The translations under genes and the position numbers were made by a program. A DNA stretch of 26,895 nucleotides. It comes from an uncultured Duncaniella sp. Lineage in GTDB: Bacteria > Bacteroidota > Bacteroidia > Bacteroidales > Muribaculaceae. The notes below the pieces were generated by a model, which was not told the DNA's origin, did no database searches, and worked only from the letters and a program-made list of their open reading frames with translations. The stretch spans positions 1 to 26,895 of the forward strand of contig CAJURI010000035.1 in assembly GCA_910588795.1 (NCBI GenBank), written 5' to 3'. Below are positions 1 to 7,234 of the stretch, one piece after another; the first letter of the stretch is position 1, and every line of letters begins with the position of its first letter.

Positions 1-71
1 ACCGTACGGTTATCGGGGGAAATGGCGGCGGGGCATTTTTTCGCGAGGGCGAGGATGGTTTGTCGCGCGGA

Positions 72-91
72 GGTGGGGGCGTGCCCCCACC
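72..91. repeat. G+C-rich intergenic palindrome, copy 1
   Basis: A perfect 9-bp inverted repeat (GGTGGGGGC / GCCCCCACC) with a 2-nt centre. It lies 3' of a T-run (37-42) followed by a TCGCG-type flank. The same architecture (T-run, TCGCG flank, G5C-RY-GC5 palindrome, then a TAC-type flank) recurs after infB at 7182-7201, and a related palindrome sits upstream of trmB. The first ten bases of the window (ACCGTACGGT) resemble the right flank of a further copy cut off by the window edge. The function is unknown; it could be a REP-like element or a RNA hairpin. Confidence 0.6.
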
Positions 92-109
92 GTACAATTA
101 GGCCCGGGC

Positions 110-179
110 GGTCATTGAGAGCGGAATCGGAGGTCATTGAGGGGCGGGATTAGGCGGTCATTGAGGGGCGGCATCGGGC
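110..179. repeat. Three tandem imperfect 22-24-bp repeats
   Basis: Three adjacent units (110-131, 132-155, 156-179), each beginning GGTCATTGAG and continuing with a G-rich tail of the type GGCGGnATnGG. There are no spacers, so this is a minisatellite-like array rather than CRISPR. It lies just beyond the stop codon of the minus-strand gene that ends at 201. No coding role is apparent. Confidence 0.65.
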
Positions 180-200
180 GGGATGGGGTGGCCGGTGGGG

Positions 201-1406
201 TTAGAGGAGGGCGATCGATTGTATGACAAGCGAGGTGAGGTCGGTGTTGTATCCGAGGATTACTTTCCGGACTTTGCCTGCTGTGTCGGCTATCAGTATT
301 ACGGGGAGTGATGCTGCTCCGCAGTCGCGTGCGAGACTTGAGGAGTTGATGAGGAGGTGTTCGCCTGTCCGGAGTGCGGGGACTATGCTTTCGGCGGCGT
401 CGGTGTCGGTGCCTTTTACGGCCCATATGATGTCGGCGGGCTGGGGGGAGCTGTCAATGGCTTTGCGCAGGTCGTTGACGATGCGGTCGCTGAAGGATGT
501 GGACGGGTCGAGCAGGGCTATGACTGTGGGTGCGCGGAATGGGTCGCCGCGGTGGTGGGTGTATCGTTCGCCTGTGGCTGTGGGGAGTGCGAATGCCGGG
601 AGTGGTGTTCCGCGCAGGTTTTCGATGCTGAAGTTGCTTTCGCGGTATTTCTCGAAGTGTTCGGGGAAGAGTGCTATTAGTGATTCTTCGCTTAGGGGGA
701 GGGGTGTCTGTGGTCCGGTTCTTTCCGCGGCGGGTGTGTAGCGCACGGATATGGATTGCTCGGTTATGGATCCGGGGTTGCTTTCGGTGTCGATGCGCAG
801 CGGCATCAGTGTGGCTGTGTCAAACCAGTAGCTTTTCTCGCGCACTGTCTCTCCGCCGATGGTCAGGCGTGTGTCGATGCGGAGGGCGTCGGTGCCGTCG
901 CATGACGCGCTGTGCGGACCTGAGATGGTGCTGAGGGTGTCGGTTGTCATGGCGGAGAGCTCGTCGGCGAGGAATGCCGGGAGCAGGGTCACGAACTGGG
1001 CTGTACGCTGGACTCCACCGTCGCTGCGTGCTGAGCCTGAGGCTGAGCGGAACGGTGCGGGATCCCATGAGGTGTGGTATTCGCGTATGCGGTGGTCGCG
1101 GTAGGCGTACATGTTGCCGTCGAAGTAGGATGTCCATCCTTCGGTGGGCCCTGATGGTGTGTCGAGCTGCCACTGCAGGAAGTAGGCGCATGGGGCGAGG
1201 GTGTCGGCCGGCGCGGGTGATGAAGCGAGCCTGAGACGGTAGACGACGTCGTCCTCCCTTGAGGGGAGTGTCACGGCGAATGAGGCCTGTGATTCATAGC
1301 CCCGGGCAGACCGCAGGGCCCGGATTATGTCAGCAATCCCCTGAGCCTGCAGGCTCAGGGGACTTAACGCTGCTAACACCATTAACAATCTTGCTTTCCC
1401 TTTCAT
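201..1406 (-). CDS. Exported protein: LolA-like N-terminal part, thioredoxin-like C-terminal part
   Basis: Predicted 401-aa secreted or periplasmic protein. I place the start at the ATG at 1406 (MKGKARLLMVL...) rather than the TTG two codons upstream, because this begins a clean signal peptide (basic start, hydrophobic core, likely cleavage after SLQAQ). Residues about 25-235 are beta-rich and include a 'YWFDTATLMPLRID' segment, as in LolA/LolB-type lipoprotein-carrier folds. Residues about 263-401 look thioredoxin-like: an 'LPAFALPTATGE' entry, an 'APTVIALLDPSTSFS' strand where the CXXC would normally fall, and a cis-proline-type 'LPVILIAD' followed by a glycine turn. The CXXC is absent, so disulfide chemistry is unlikely. 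The gene is isolated by the hairpin at 1471-1524 and probably has its own promoter (weak TAAAATTG on the minus strand at 1426-1433). Domain calls come from pattern only; the function is unknown. Confidence 0.75.
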   Translation of the reverse strand: MKGKARLLMVLAALSPLSLQAQGIADIIRALRSARGYESQASFAVTLPSREDDVVYRLRLASSPAPADTLAPCAYFLQWQLDTPSGPTEGWTSYFDGNMYAYRDHRIREYHTSWDPAPFRSASGSARSDGGVQRTAQFVTLLPAFLADELSAMTTDTLSTISGPHSASCDGTDALRIDTRLTIGGETVREKSYWFDTATLMPLRIDTESNPGSITEQSISVRYTPAAERTGPQTPLPLSEESLIALFPEHFEKYRESNFSIENLRGTPLPAFALPTATGERYTHHRGDPFRAPTVIALLDPSTSFSDRIVNDLRKAIDSSPQPADIIWAVKGTDTDAAESIVPALRTGEHLLINSSSLARDCGAASLPVILIADTAGKVRKVILGYNTDLTSLVIQSIALL

Positions 1407-1470
1407 AAACAATAGTTCGGACGTTCAATTTTATAACAAGAGGTGTGCGGATATGGTTCATGGGAGCGTG

Positions 1471-1524
1471 AAAAAAAGAGAGACATGGTAACACACAGGG
1501 TGTCTCCACTGTCTCTCTTTTTTT
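1471..1524 (-). terminator. Rho-independent terminator of rplS (symmetrical)
   Basis: A perfect 15-bp inverted repeat (1471-1485 with 1510-1524) whose outer half is an A7/T7 tract, so on either strand the hairpin ends in a U-run. It lies 45 bp past the rplS stop and ahead of the next minus-strand gene, so it most likely ends the rplS transcript. Confidence 0.85.
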
Positions 1525-1569
1525 GTGTAGCATTCATCCAGCACTGTGTGCCCGGGGGCTGATGTGCTA

Positions 1570-1929
1570 TCAGTCCTTCTTAACTACGCGACGCTCCTTG
1601 ATGCGAGCCTTCTTGCCGGTGAGGCCACGAAGGTAGTAGAGCTTAGCGCGGCGCACTTTGCCGTACTTGTTAACTGTGATCGAGTCGATGAACGGAGACT
1701 CGATGGGGAAGATACGCTCAACACCGATGTTGTCGGAAATCTTGCGCACAGTGAAGCGTTTCTTTTCGCCTTCTCCGGATATGCGGATAACGACGCCGCG
1801 GTACTGCTGGATACGCTCTTTGTTGCCTTCCTTGATGCGGTAAGCGACAGTGATAGTGTCGCCCGGCTGGAAATCGGGGTGCTGCTTGCCGGTGGCAAAA
1901 GCCTCGTTGACAACTTTAATTAAGTCCAT
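1570..1929 (-). CDS. rplS: 50S ribosomal protein L19
   Basis: 119-aa protein of normal length for bacterial L19, which sits at the 30S-50S interface of the ribosome. The recognisable family core is the 'FQPGDTITVAYRIKEGNKERIQQYRGVVI' region (residues about 20-48, with the conserved G-D-T and QxYRGVVI elements) and the C-terminal 'KVRRAKLYYLRGLTGKKARIKE' region. The ATG at 1929 gives the standard N-terminus ending in the lysine-rich 'RRVVKKD' tail. It appears monocistronic: a -7 box at 2014-2021, a folded leader of about 80 nt and a strong terminator at 1471-1524. In many bacteria rplS ends the rpsP-rimM-trmD operon; here it stands alone. Confidence 0.97.
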   Translation of the reverse strand: MDLIKVVNEAFATGKQHPDFQPGDTITVAYRIKEGNKERIQQYRGVVIRISGEGEKKRFTVRKISDNIGVERIFPIESPFIDSITVNKYGKVRRAKLYYLRGLTGKKARIKERRVVKKD

Positions 1930-2007
1930 TTTTCTATACGTATATTAAAATGTTAACATTTCCGCAATGTAGCGGGCAGCTTGTCCCGTCCAGAGATTGC
2001 GGTTTTC
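1930..2007 (-). promoter_or_regulatory. Structured 5' leader of rplS, candidate ribosomal-protein leader
   Basis: The transcribed leader can form a perfect 7-bp outer stem (CCGCAAT at 2002-1996 with ATTGCGG at 1968-1962, minus-strand sense). This encloses a 4-bp CGGG/CCCG stem (1988-1985 with 1976-1973) extendable by a G-U pair. An A+T-rich segment containing the self-complementary ATGTTAACAT follows before the start codon. L19 leaders with autoregulatory roles have been proposed in Flavobacteria; equivalence to this one is untested inference. Confidence 0.5.
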
Positions 2008-2013
2008 AGGGCG

Positions 2014-2021
2014 CAAAGGTA
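2014..2021 (-). promoter_or_regulatory. Bacteroidetes -7 box for rplS
   Basis: TACCTTTG on the minus strand matches TAnnTTTG. No good -33 TTTG is seen at the usual spacing. Transcription should start roughly at 2007, giving a leader of about 78 nt. Confidence 0.6.
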
Positions 2022-2158
2022 GCAAAAAATCTTCAAATATCATAATGCTTGTGTCATAATCGGGGGATAAAAATGCGGAGTGAGTTAATAATGGTTAAAT
2101 AGTGTGAACATAAATGAGTATCAGGGGTGATGCAGTGGGGTATTATACATATTATTAT

Positions 2159-2166
2159 TAACTTTG
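2159..2166 (+). promoter_or_regulatory. Bacteroidetes -7 box for the rimP-nusA-infB operon
   Basis: TAACTTTG matches TAnnTTTG exactly. The -33 region is poor (G-rich, no TTTG). The start point would be near 2173, about 53 nt before rimP and about 9 nt before the leader hairpin at 2182-2205. Confidence 0.65.
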
Positions 2167-2181
2167 CGGATGAAAAGTCGC

Positions 2182-2215
2182 GGAGGAGGCCATGGGGCTT
2201 CCTCCACGTTTTTTT
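2182..2215 (+). terminator. Terminator-like hairpin in the rimP leader, probable attenuator
   Basis: A 10-bp stem with one G-U pair (GGAGGAGGCC at 2182-2191 with GGCTTCCTCC at 2196-2205), a 4-nt loop and a T7 tract at 2209-2215. This is the layout of an intrinsic terminator. It sits between the putative promoter and the rimP ATG at 2226, so it would act on the operon's own transcript. It could instead end a short upstream RNA. Confidence 0.6.
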
Positions 2216-2225
2216 GTGATCGCTT

Positions 2226-2696
2226 ATGATAGAGAAGGAAAAGATAGCCGAGCTCGTAGACCGGGCCATAGAGAACACCGACGCTTATGTGGTTGACATC
2301 ACGGTGTCGGGCGACAATGATATAGTGGTGGAGCTTGACTCGGCCACCGGTGTCGATCTTGATTTCTGCAGCGATGTGAACCGGAAGCTCAACGAGAGTC
2401 TTGACCGAGATGAGGAGGACTATTCGCTGGAGGTTGGCTCAGCGTCGCTGTCGGCACCATTCAAGGTGAGGCAGCAGTATGAGAAGCATCTCGGAGACAC
2501 CGTGGATGTACTGACCCGCGACGGGCGTAAGCTCAAGGGGTTGCTCACGGCGGTCAGTCCTGACGGAGAGCAGTTCACGATCGAGGTCACGAAGAAGGTG
2601 AAGCCGGCCGGGGAGAAGCGTCCGCGCCTCGTGGCGGAGCCGCTTACGCTTGCCGTGGCAGACTGCCGTCAGGTGACATATCATTTTGATTTTTAA
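2226..2696 (+). CDS. rimP: Ribosome maturation factor RimP
   Basis: 156-aa cytoplasmic protein required for 30S subunit maturation. The N-terminal alpha/beta domain (residues about 1-75) carries 'GVDLDFCSDVNRKLNESLDRDEEDYSLEVGSASLSAPF', including the family S-P/A-G-like turn before the hinge. The C-terminal SH3-like barrel (about 80-156) contains 'YEKHLGDTVDVLTRDGRKLKGLL'. Length is typical for the family. It is the first gene of the conserved rimP-nusA-infB set, 31 bp ahead of nusA, and almost certainly co-transcribed with it. The promoter and hairpin upstream (2159-2215) suggest control at transcription elongation. Confidence 0.95.
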   Translation: MIEKEKIAELVDRAIENTDAYVVDITVSGDNDIVVELDSATGVDLDFCSDVNRKLNESLDRDEEDYSLEVGSASLSAPFKVRQQYEKHLGDTVDVLTRDGRKLKGLLTAVSPDGEQFTIEVTKKVKPAGEKRPRLVAEPLTLAVADCRQVTYHFDF

Positions 2697-2727
2697 GAAA
2701 AACCAATAAATACACCTTATATACATT

Positions 2728-3987
2728 ATGGCTAAGAAAGAGGAAGCTCCCAACATGGTGGAGCGGTTTGCCGAATTTAAGGAACTTAAGAACATCGACA
2801 AGACAACAATGGTGAGCGTCCTGGAGGAATCGTTCAGGAATGTGCTTGCCAAGATGTTTGGCACGGACGAGAATCTTGACGTGATCATGAACCCTGACAA
2901 GGGTGATGTGCAGATATTCCAGAATCTGGAGGTTGTGCCCGACGGAGAGGTGACCAATCCCAATCTTCAGATCTCTCTGAGCGATGCTCGCGCTGACGAG
3001 GATCCGGACGTGGAGATCGGCGAGGAGCACACCAAGGAGATATTCTTTGCGGATTTCGGCCGCCGAGCCATCCTGAATCTGCGCCAGACCCTCCAGTCGA
3101 AGATCCTTGACCTGCAGAAGGAGGCCATCTATGCGAAGTTCAAGGAGATGGAGGGTGAGCTTGTGTCGGGTGAGGTGTACCAGACATGGTCGCGCGAGAC
3201 ATTGCTCATGGATGACGAGAAGAACGAGCTTCTCCTTCCCAAGAACCAGTCGATCCCGGGCGACTTCTTCCGCAAGGGGGAGACGGTGCTTGCTGTGATC
3301 CATAATGTGGACAACAAGAACAATAATCCGAAGATCACGGTGTCGCGCACGAGCGACACGTTCCTGCGCCGCCTGTTTGAGCGCGAGGTGCCGGAGATCA
3401 TAGACGGACTGATCAATATCAAGGCTGTGGCCCGCATACCCGGCGAGCGCGCCAAGATAGCTGTGGAGAGCTTTGACGACCGTATCGACCCAGTGGGCGC
3501 GTGTGTCGGTGTCAAGGGATCGCGTATCCACGGTATAGTGCGAGAACTCCGCAACGAGAATATCGATGTGATCAACTATACGGCAAATCCGTCGCTTTTC
3601 ATACAACGCGCGCTCAGCCCTGCCAAGATCTCGTCGATCCATCTTGATGAGGAGGACAAGAAGGCAGAGGTGTTCCTGCGTCCGGAAGAGGTGTCGCTTG
3701 CGATAGGCAAGGGAGGCATGAACATCAAGCTTGCGTCGATGCTCACGGGCTACACCATCGACGTGTACCGCGACACACCTGACCAGGTGGACGAGGATAT
3801 CTATCTTGACGAGTTCAAGGACGAGATAGACGGCTGGGTGATCGACGCTCTCAAGAACATGGGCTGCATCACAGCCAAGAATGTGCTCAACACACCGCGC
3901 CAGGCACTCATAGACCAGGCTGACCTCGAGGAGGACACCGTGGACAATGTGATAGCCATACTCAAGGCCGAATTCGAGGAGGAGTAA
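2728..3987 (+). CDS. nusA: Transcription termination/antitermination factor NusA
   Basis: 419-aa RNA-polymerase-associated factor controlling pausing, termination and antitermination. Domains in order: N-terminal RNAP-binding domain (about 1-130), S1 domain (about 135-205, 'GELVSGEVYQTW...'), KH1 (about 230-300, with 'GVKGSRIHGIVREL') and KH2 (about 305-375, with IGKGG at 326-330 in 'AIGKGGMNIKLASMLTGY'). A short helical C-terminal part (about 375-419) ends in an acidic EFEEE. The two acidic AR repeats found in E. coli NusA (495 aa) are absent, which is usual outside Proteobacteria. It lies between rimP and infB, 104 bp before the latter. Confidence 0.97.
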   Translation: MAKKEEAPNMVERFAEFKELKNIDKTTMVSVLEESFRNVLAKMFGTDENLDVIMNPDKGDVQIFQNLEVVPDGEVTNPNLQISLSDARADEDPDVEIGEEHTKEIFFADFGRRAILNLRQTLQSKILDLQKEAIYAKFKEMEGELVSGEVYQTWSRETLLMDDEKNELLLPKNQSIPGDFFRKGETVLAVIHNVDNKNNNPKITVSRTSDTFLRRLFEREVPEIIDGLINIKAVARIPGERAKIAVESFDDRIDPVGACVGVKGSRIHGIVRELRNENIDVINYTANPSLFIQRALSPAKISSIHLDEEDKKAEVFLRPEEVSLAIGKGGMNIKLASMLTGYTIDVYRDTPDQVDEDIYLDEFKDEIDGWVIDALKNMGCITAKNVLNTPRQALIDQADLEEDTVDNVIAILKAEFEEE

Positions 3988-4091
3988 GACAGGGAAATCC
4001 CCCTTAGGGAATCCGTCCATACATCAAAAAAACAAACATAACATGTGGCCGCTCGCGCATCAGAGGCGGGGGGCTTCGTTCAGAACAACAT

Positions 4092-7000
4092 ATGCCGAGA
4101 ATAAAGATTAGTCAAGCCGCCAAAGAATTCAATGTCTCCATCCCAACAGTGGTTGAGCAATTGGAGAAGAAGGGCATCACCATAGATGCCAATCCCAATA
4201 CACGTATCGACGAAGCCGCCTACAATGTGCTTGTAGATGCGTTCCAGCCTGACCGCAAGGAGCGCGAGCGTGTGGAAAAGATGCGTCAGGATAAGGAGAA
4301 GCCGGAGCCGGCTCCCGCTCCCAGGGAGGAGGTCCCTGCGGCGGCCTCTGAGCCTGCGCCTGTGGCCCACGGACCACGTGTGATAGGGAGAATAGAGCTT
4401 GACTCCAAGAATAATCCTGTCGCCGCCCGCCCGGAGGTGAAGACCCCCGAGGCAAAGGAGGAGGCGGCACCCAAGGCCGAGGAGCCGAAACCGGCGACCC
4501 CGAAGCCCGCACCCGCAGCCCCGAAACCTGCGCCCGCAGAGAAACCTGCGGAGAAGCCCGCTGCGGAGAAACCTGCACCGGAGGCACCTGCAGCCGCAGC
4601 TCCGAAAGCACCTGCCGAGCCGAAAGCACCTGTCGCCCCGGAGAAGCCGGCGGAGGCACCCAAGGAGTCGGCTCCAGCCCAGGAAGCTCCCAAGCCTGAG
4701 CCCCAGAGACCGTCGGCAGCGGAGAAACCTGCCGCCGAGGCAGTGAAGCCAGCGGCCCCGAAACCGTCGGCCGAACCGGTGAAGAAGGATGAGGCGCCCG
4801 CCGCACCTGCCGCAGAGCAGGGGGAGCCGGAGGTGTTCCGTTACAGCCCGGAGCCTCAGGTGGCCGGGCCCAAGGTGATAGGCCATATCGACCTTACCAC
4901 ACTGAACCAGTCGACACGCCCCAAGAAGAAATCGAAGGAGGAGCGTCGCGGCGGTAACCGCCAGGGGCAGGGAGCTCAGGGCGCGGGAAATGCTGCCGGA
5001 GGCAACGGCAACAGCCGCAAGAAGCGTCAGCGCATAGGGGGCAAGGAGAAGGTGGACATAGAAAAGGCCGGCAGCCAGCCGGGCGAAGGTGGCAGCCGTG
5101 GCGGCAACAGCGGCAACGGCGGAAACCGTGGAGCGGCACGCGGCGGCAATGAGCGCGGGCGCGGCAAGGACCGCAACAAGCGTCCGGTGCACACCGAGGT
5201 CAATGAGGAGGATGTACAGAAGCAGGTGAAGGAGACCCTCGCCCGTCTGACCTCCAAGGACAAGAACCAGAAGAAGGGTGTGAAGTGGCGCAAGGAGAAG
5301 CGCGAGGCATTCGCATCGCACGCCCGCGAAGCCGCCGAGGAGGCAGAAGCAGAGAGCAGGGTGCTGCAGATCACGGAGTTTGTGACTGCAAATGACCTTG
5401 CCGTGATGATGGATGTGCCCATCAACAATGTCATAGCCACCTGCATGAATCTCGGTGTGATGGTGTCGATCAACCAGAGGCTTGATGCCGAGACGATCAA
5501 TATCGTGGCCGAGGAGTTCGGGTTTACCACAGAGTATGTCTCGGCCGAGGTTTCGGAGGCAATCAACCAGGAGGAGGACAGCGAGGATGAGCTGACCACC
5601 CGTCCGCCTATCGTTACTGTGATGGGGCATGTGGACCACGGCAAGACATCGCTTCTTGACTATATACGCAACGCCAATGTGATAGCGGGCGAGGCCGGCG
5701 GCATCACCCAGCATATAGGCGCGTACAATGTGAAACTGTCGGACGGACGCCATATCACGTTCCTTGACACTCCTGGCCATGAGGCGTTCACGGCTATGCG
5801 TGCCCGCGGAGCCAAGGTGACCGACCTTTGTATCATCATAGTCGCCGCCGATGACAATGTGATGCCCCAGACTGTGGAGGCTATCAACCATGCATCGGCC
5901 GCGGGAGTACCCATAGTGTTTGCTATCAACAAGATAGACAAGCCGGCCGCCAATCCCGACAAGATCAAGGAGGAGCTTGCCCAGATGAATTATCTTGTGG
6001 AAGAGTGGGGCGGCAAGTATCAGAGCCAGGACATATCGGCGAAGAAGGGTATAGGTGTAGACGAGCTTATGGAGAAGGTGCTTCTCGAGGCTGAACTCCT
6101 TGACCTCAAGGCCAATCCGGACCGCCGCGCGGTGGGCTCGATCATAGAGTCGTCGCTCGACAAGGGACGCGGCTATGTGGCTACGGTGCTCGTGCAGAAC
6201 GGCACTCTGCATGTGGGCGACGTGATACTTGCGGGAACTCATTTCGGCAAGGTAAAGGCTATGTTCAACGAGCGTAACCAGCGCATCAAGGAGGCCGGTC
6301 CGGCAGAGCCTGCGCTGATACTCGGCCTTGACGGCGCACCTACTGCGGGTGATACGTTCAATGTGCTCGAATCGGAGCAGGAGGCCCGCGAGATAGCGAG
6401 CAAGCGTGTGCAGCTGCAGCGTGAGCTCGGACTCCGCACCGCCAAGCGTACGACTCTCGAGGAGATCGGCCGCCGGCGTGCCATAGGTAATTTCCATGAG
6501 CTTAATGTCATCGTGAAGGGTGATGTGGACGGCTCGATCGAGGCACTTTCGGATTCGCTTATCAAGCTTTCGACCGATGAGGTGAAGGTGAATGTGCTGC
6601 ATAAGGCCGTTGGCGCGATATCGGAGAGTGATGTGACGCTCGCCGCTGCCTCGGATGCCGTGATCATCGGTTTCCAGGTTCGCCCGTCGATGGCTGCGCG
6701 CCGCGCTGCCGAGCGTGACGGCGTCGAGATACGCCTCTATTCGGTGATCTATCAGGCTATCGAGGAGGTGAAGGACGCTATGGCTGGTATGCTTGCTCCG
6801 GAACTCAAGGAGGAGATCACGGGTACGGCTGAGGTGCTCCAGACGTTCCATATCTCCAAGGTGGGCACTATAGCGGGTGCGATAGTCCGCGAGGGTAAGA
6901 TCAAGCGCGGCTGCAAGGTGCGCCTGATACGCGACGGTATTGTCCGCTATACGGGTGACCTCGGTTCGCTCAAGCGTATGAAGGATGATGTCAAGGAGGT

Positions 7001-7106
7001 GACTTCGGGTTATGACTGCGGTCTGTCGATCGCCGGGTATAACGATATCCAGGAGGGTGACGTTATCGAGGGCTTCGAGGAGGTCGAGGTTAAGAAGTCG
7101 CTTTGA
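4092..7106 (+). CDS. infB: Translation initiation factor IF-2
   Basis: 1004-aa GTPase that delivers fMet-tRNA to the 30S subunit and drives subunit joining. Residues 1-55 form the IF2N domain ('KISQAAKEFNVSIPTVVEQL'). Residues about 60-280 are a long low-complexity Pro/Ala/Lys/Glu tract with repeated EKPA and PKPA units, followed by a Gly/Arg/Asn-rich basic linker (about 290-360). A second IF2N-like segment lies near 430-480. The G domain carries G1 GHVDHGKT (512-519), G3 DTPGH (559-563) and G4 NKID (613-616). Domains II, III and IV follow, ending 'GDVIEGFEEVEVKKSL'. The ATG at 4092 gives the standard IF2N start. It is the last gene of the operon and is followed by the terminator at 7126-7172. 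Confidence 0.98.
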   Translation: MPRIKISQAAKEFNVSIPTVVEQLEKKGITIDANPNTRIDEAAYNVLVDAFQPDRKERERVEKMRQDKEKPEPAPAPREEVPAAASEPAPVAHGPRVIGRIELDSKNNPVAARPEVKTPEAKEEAAPKAEEPKPATPKPAPAAPKPAPAEKPAEKPAAEKPAPEAPAAAAPKAPAEPKAPVAPEKPAEAPKESAPAQEAPKPEPQRPSAAEKPAAEAVKPAAPKPSAEPVKKDEAPAAPAAEQGEPEVFRYSPEPQVAGPKVIGHIDLTTLNQSTRPKKKSKEERRGGNRQGQGAQGAGNAAGGNGNSRKKRQRIGGKEKVDIEKAGSQPGEGGSRGGNSGNGGNRGAARGGNERGRGKDRNKRPVHTEVNEEDVQKQVKETLARLTSKDKNQKKGVKWRKEKREAFASHAREAAEEAEAESRVLQITEFVTANDLAVMMDVPINNVIATCMNLGVMVSINQRLDAETINIVAEEFGFTTEYVSAEVSEAINQEEDSEDELTTRPPIVTVMGHVDHGKTSLLDYIRNANVIAGEAGGITQHIGAYNVKLSDGRHITFLDTPGHEAFTAMRARGAKVTDLCIIIVAADDNVMPQTVEAINHASAAGVPIVFAINKIDKPAANPDKIKEELAQMNYLVEEWGGKYQSQDISAKKGIGVDELMEKVLLEAELLDLKANPDRRAVGSIIESSLDKGRGYVATVLVQNGTLHVGDVILAGTHFGKVKAMFNERNQRIKEAGPAEPALILGLDGAPTAGDTFNVLESEQEAREIASKRVQLQRELGLRTAKRTTLEEIGRRRAIGNFHELNVIVKGDVDGSIEALSDSLIKLSTDEVKVNVLHKAVGAISESDVTLAAASDAVIIGFQVRPSMAARRAAERDGVEIRLYSVIYQAIEEVKDAMAGMLAPELKEEITGTAEVLQTFHISKVGTIAGAIVREGKIKRGCKVRLIRDGIVRYTGDLGSLKRMKDDVKEVTSGYDCGLSIAGYNDIQEGDVIEGFEEVEVKKSL

Positions 7107-7125
7107 TATCGGATTTGGATTTAGA

Positions 7126-7172
7126 CCGGTGTTCCCGGGGTATGTTACCCCCGGGAACACCGGCATTTTTTT
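7126..7172 (+). terminator. Rho-independent terminator of the rimP-nusA-infB operon
   Basis: A perfect 15-bp stem (CCGGTGTTCCCGGGG at 7126-7140 with its complement at 7149-7163), an 8-nt loop and a T7 run at 7166-7172. It starts 20 bp past the infB stop. The palindromic repeat at 7182-7201 follows at once. Confidence 0.93.
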
Positions 7173-7181
7173 CGCGCGGGC

Positions 7182-7201
7182 GGCGGGGGCACGCCCCCGC
7201 C
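7182..7201. repeat. G+C-rich intergenic palindrome, copy 2
   Basis: Arms GGCGGGGGC and GCCCCCGCC with a 2-nt centre, immediately after the infB terminator T-run and a TCGCGCGGGC flank. It matches copy 1 at 72-91 in core, flank type and position relative to a T-run. It ends 33 bp before folK. Confidence 0.65.
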
Positions 7202-7212
7202 CTACGGTTTGG

Positions 7213-7234
7213 ATTGTAATTATATTGTAATTAT
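7213..7234 (+). repeat. Perfect 11-bp tandem duplication before folK
   Basis: ATTGTAATTAT occurs twice with no gap (7213-7223, 7224-7234) and the folK ATG follows directly. It makes an A+T-rich leader suited to initiation without a Shine-Dalgarno sequence; it may simply be a slippage product. Confidence 0.6.

Noticed and set aside
1..46. Complete terminator at the left edge
   Set aside because: There is a T6 run at 37-42, but no convincing stem within the visible bases; the upstream gene is outside the window.
110..179. CRISPR-like repeat array
   Set aside because: The units are contiguous with no unique spacers, only three copies, and no cas genes nearby.
2644..4020. A 458-codon open frame antisense to nusA
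   Set aside because: Shadow of nusA; its sequence is composition-driven and lacks any recognisable domain.
4080..7166. A 1028-codon open frame antisense to infB
   Set aside because: It mirrors the infB codon bias (G+C-rich third positions and Ala/Pro/Lys repeats), has no family features and no promoter; infB is unmistakable on the other strand.
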